Positions 4,026 to 5,972 of a stretch of DNA of 5,972 nt are shown here, piece by piece. A program made the translations under genes and the position numbers. Source of the DNA: Oscillospiraceae bacterium UBA6409 (GTDB taxonomy: Bacteria; Bacillota; Clostridia; Oscillospirales; Oscillospiraceae); NCBI GenBank assembly GCA_002438575.1, contig DJPP01000049.1:1-5972 (forward strand). The letters run 5' to 3'. Below the pieces are notes generated by a model. That model did not search any database and was not told where the DNA came from. It saw only the letters and a list, made by a program, of their open reading frames with translations. Numbering within the stretch: the stretch's first letter is position 1; each line of letters starts with the position of its first letter.

Positions 4026-4053
4026 AATTCAGAAATAGCAAGGAGGTGCTTTT

Positions 4054-4182
4054 ATGGCCGGCTCGAATACTTCTGCCGCCTTCGTCATGGGCCGCTGTCT
4101 GCTTCGTATGTCCTCCCGGTATACCAGGCAGTCCCACACCGTTTTCATCGGCCACGAGCCGGGAGGTGACGAGCATGACTGA
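4054..4182 (+). CDS. 42-residue peptide overlapping the recombinase start
   Basis: Not recognised. It begins MAGSNTSAAFVMGRCLLRMS, continues with a basic stretch (SRYTRQSHTVF) and ends in GDEHD: small, basic in the middle, acidic at the end. AGGAGGTG (4041-4048) sits six bases before the ATG, one of the best ribosome binding sites in the window. Its last eight bases overlap the start of the serine recombinase, whose own GGGAGGTGA lies inside this ORF, so the two are probably translationally coupled. It could be a real accessory protein, such as a candidate recombination directionality factor, or a leader peptide that tunes recombinase translation; the sequence does not decide between them. 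Confidence 0.55.
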   Translation: MAGSNTSAAFVMGRCLLRMSSRYTRQSHTVFIGHEPGGDEHD

Positions 4183-5632
4183 CCTGAAGATCGCCGCCGC
4201 CTATATCCGCGTTTCCACCGATGACCAGGTGGAGCTCTCCCCTGCCTCTCAGCTGGTGGAGATCCGCAAGTGGGGCGCCGCCAACGGATACCTCGTCCCC
4301 GACGAGTTCGTCTTTGTGGACGAGGCCAAGTCCGGCCGCAAGGTCACCGGGCGTGACGAGTTCCGCCGGCTCATCGCCACTGCCAAGACCAAGCCAAAAC
4401 CCTTCGACGCCATCCTCCTGTGGAAGTTCTCCCGCTTCGCCCGCAACCGGGACGACGCGGTGTACTATAAGTCCATCCTCCGCAAGCAGCTGAAGATCGA
4501 GGTCATCTCCATCAAGGAGCCCATCGAGGACGGCAAAATGGGCGTCATCATGGAGTCCATGATCGAGGCCATGGACGAGTATTACTCCATCAATCTGGCC
4601 GAGGACGTCAAGCGCGGCATGGAGGAAAAGCACCGCCGCGGCGAGCTCCAGGCCACGCCGTCCTTTGGATACACCGTTCTCGACAACGTGTTGGCCCCGG
4701 TGCCGGAGGAGGCCATATATGTGCGGGAGATATTTTCCCGCTTCATTTCCGGCCAGGGGCTTTACTCCATTGCAAGGTGGCTCAACGCCATGGGCGTCAA
4801 GACGCACCGCGGCAGCGCCTTCGCAAACCGGACGGTTGAATACATCCTCCGCAATCCGGTGTACATAGGCAAGCTGCGGTGGAACCCCACCGGGCGCAGC
4901 CGCCAGGACTTCACGAACCCGAATATCATCGTGACCGACGGCAAACATGAGCCCCTTGTCTCTGAGGAAGTCTTCCAGCAGGCGCAGACGCGCATCGCGC
5001 AGCTGAAGGCCGCCACGCCCTACAAGGCCCGCCCCCTCGGCAGCAATAAGGACTGGATCAGCGGCCTGGTCCGCTGCGCTTCCTGCGGCGCCACGCTGAT
5101 CTTCGCCAAGCCTCATTACTGGAAGTGCAACAACTATGTGGGCGGCCGCTGCCGCACCTCCCAGCACATTTCCTCCGACGTTCTGAAAAAGGCCATCCTC
5201 GACCGACTCCACATGGATGCCGCGGCATCCGCCCCTTTGAGTTACGAGGTGCTGCGCGTCAACGGGCGGGACGGCGACACCTCCGCCGCCCTTCGGACGC
5301 AGCGTGCGTCGTTGGAGCGCCGTCTTGAACGCCTCCGCGAGGCTTTCCTCGCCGGCGTCGATACCGTGGAGGAGTACCGGCAGTTGAAGGAGGATACACA
5401 GGCGCAGATCCAGCGCATCGATCAGGAGCTTTCCGCGGCCGCCGCAGAGAACCGCCGGGCAGGCGATATCTCTATCATGCGCTCCGCCATCAGTGACGCT
5501 CTCTCTGTCATTGAGGACGAGGGCGCCTCGCTGGAGCAGCGTTGCAACGCCGCCCGATCCATCATCGACCGCATCACATGGGACAAGGCGCAGAACCTCC
5601 TGACCATCCACTACCGGCTCATGCTGGAATAA
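4175..5632 (+). CDS. Large serine recombinase (integrase) (485 aa)
   Basis: Catalyses integration of the element into its chromosomal site through a covalent phosphoserine intermediate. The N-terminal resolvase domain (about 6-150) carries AAAYIRVSTDDQ with R12 and the nucleophile S14, Q26, VDEAKSGRKVTGRDEF (48-63) and LLWKFSRFARN (81-91, with R87 and R90). The recombinase domain follows, with GYTV, EIFSRFISGQGLYSIARWLN and NRTVEYILRNPVYIGKLRW. A zinc ribbon has all four ligands, C301, C304, C318 and C326. A coiled coil at about 374-425 (LERRLERLREAF and onward) is the part that controls directionality in this family. All key residues are present and the length is normal, so it is probably active. 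The ATG at 4175 is preceded by GGGAGGTGA and gives the normal MTDLKIAAAYIRVST start; the frame stays open upstream to 3902, but that stretch is not recombinase-like. No terminator follows before the cotJC remnant. Confidence 0.95.
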   Translation: MTDLKIAAAYIRVSTDDQVELSPASQLVEIRKWGAANGYLVPDEFVFVDEAKSGRKVTGRDEFRRLIATAKTKPKPFDAILLWKFSRFARNRDDAVYYKSILRKQLKIEVISIKEPIEDGKMGVIMESMIEAMDEYYSINLAEDVKRGMEEKHRRGELQATPSFGYTVLDNVLAPVPEEAIYVREIFSRFISGQGLYSIARWLNAMGVKTHRGSAFANRTVEYILRNPVYIGKLRWNPTGRSRQDFTNPNIIVTDGKHEPLVSEEVFQQAQTRIAQLKAATPYKARPLGSNKDWISGLVRCASCGATLIFAKPHYWKCNNYVGGRCRTSQHISSDVLKKAILDRLHMDAAASAPLSYEVLRVNGRDGDTSAALRTQRASLERRLERLREAFLAGVDTVEEYRQLKEDTQAQIQRIDQELSAAAAENRRAGDISIMRSAISDALSVIEDEGASLEQRCNAARSIIDRITWDKAQNLLTIHYRLMLE

Positions 5633-5644
5633 TTTTTGCCCCTA

Positions 5645-5690
5645 ATCGTAGTCTATTGATGTCCGGTGGCCCGGACGGTGAATTGGGCGC
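5645..5690. other. Right attachment junction (attR or equivalent) within cotJC
   Basis: The recombinase stops at 5632 and recognisable CotJC coding begins at about 5662, so the crossover must lie close by. The junction holds a perfect palindrome, GTCCGG (5661-5666) and CCGGAC (5671-5676) around TGGC. The palindrome is a candidate core because serine integrases exchange strands at a two-base centre of a roughly symmetric site. The exact crossover bases need the other end of the element or an empty site. Confidence 0.65.
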
Positions 5691-5972
5691 TTCTCTGCGC
5701 TATCTCAGCCAGCGATACTCCATGCCCTACGCCGAGTTGAAGGGCCTGCTTACCGACATCGGCACAGAAGAGCTGGGACATCTGGAGATGGTGGGGACTA
5801 TCGTTCACCAGCTGACGCGGAACCTGTCTGACGAGGACATCCGGACTGCCGGATTTGACGCCTACTTCGTGGACCACACCACGGGAGTCTATCCCACCGC
5901 GGCGTCTGGTTTTCCCTGGTCAGCGGGCTCCATCGGCGTTACCGGTGACATGATCGCCGACCTGACGGAGGA
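5659..5972 (+). pseudogene. cotJC: 3' part of cotJC (spore-coat manganese catalase), split by the element; runs off the window
   Basis: The reading frame from 5659 matches CotJC from the first ferritin-like helix on: SGGPDGELGASLRYLSQRYS, then LLTDIGTEELGHLEMVGTIV, LSDEDIRTAGFDAYFVDHTT, GVYPTAASG and IADLTE. In manganese catalases the Glu in DGEL (here 5680-5682) and the Glu and His in TEELGHLE (Glu at 5767-5769 or 5770-5772, His at 5779-5781) bind the metal pair. CotJC is a coat protein of the forespore or mother cell in endospore formers. The N-terminal part normally found before GGPDGE is absent here and should lie beyond the left end of the element. An in-frame ATG at 5659, 26 bases after the recombinase stop, could allow translation of the fragment, but no ribosome binding site is visible. 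The gene would be restored on excision (inferred). Similarity is by eye to the known family. Confidence 0.85.

Noticed and set aside
3902..4174. 91-residue N-terminal extension of the recombinase frame
   Set aside because: It overlaps the repressor end and a hairpin and has no recombinase features, whereas the ATG at 4175 has a strong ribosome binding site and the standard N-terminus.
4145..5611. 488-residue open frame on the minus strand opposite the recombinase
   Set aside because: It mirrors a GC-rich coding gene with a complete catalytic and zinc-ribbon pattern on the plus strand; its own translation shows low-complexity Gly, Ala, His and Val runs and no family features.
5653..5877. 74-residue minus-strand frame over the cotJC remnant
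   Set aside because: The plus strand carries a clear CotJC match, so this is a shadow.
1..5972. tRNA or rRNA gene, for example as the integration target
   Set aside because: No cloverleaf or rRNA-like sequence was seen; the target at the right end is protein-coding.

Overview
The window is the right-hand end of an integrated mobile element, most likely a prophage or phage-like integrative element, in a spore-forming, GC-rich member of the Clostridia. An Oscillospiraceae-type gut bacterium would fit, but that rank is inferred from style only. Evidence for the host is the last ~310 bases, which encode a piece of the spore-coat manganese catalase CotJC. Strong Shine-Dalgarno sequences (GGAGGTG, AGGAGG) throughout fit a Firmicute.

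Layout, left to right. (1) 1-1990, minus strand: a compact leftward operon of small accessory genes, here in the order they are transcribed: a 62-residue protein, a 218-residue DUF6273-like protein, a 72-residue protein, a 29-residue membrane peptide, a membrane-anchored 3D-domain protein, an 88-residue Cys-rich protein and the first codon of another gene. Starts are set by good ribosome binding sites, and several genes overlap or nearly touch. (2) 2044-2452, plus strand: a single small gene facing the other way, with its own extended -10 promoter, a TTG start and two GC-rich hairpins behind it, laid out like a phage 'moron'. (3) 2451-3046: an XRE regulator on the minus strand, then a 208-bp unit bounded by a nearly perfect 26-bp inverted repeat (25/26), holding a possible 45-residue ORF and an intrinsic terminator and preceded by an extended -10 promoter. 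(4) 3058-3966: a genetic switch with a Cro-like gene on minus and a repressor-like gene on plus, separated by a 174-bp AT-rich divergent promoter and operator region. (5) 4054-5632, plus strand: a 42-residue ORF overlapping the start of a 485-residue large serine recombinase. (6) 5633-5972: the right attachment junction and the 3' part of cotJC, running off the window.

How it fits together (inference): the plus-strand repressor holds the leftward early operon off. The Cro-like protein and perhaps the second XRE protein drive the other state. The recombinase integrates the element into, and excises it from, a conserved stretch of cotJC, just before the first metal-ligand helix. This resembles the known intervening elements in sporulation genes, such as skin in sigK and SPbeta in spsM. 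The left end of the element and the 5' half of cotJC lie outside the window.
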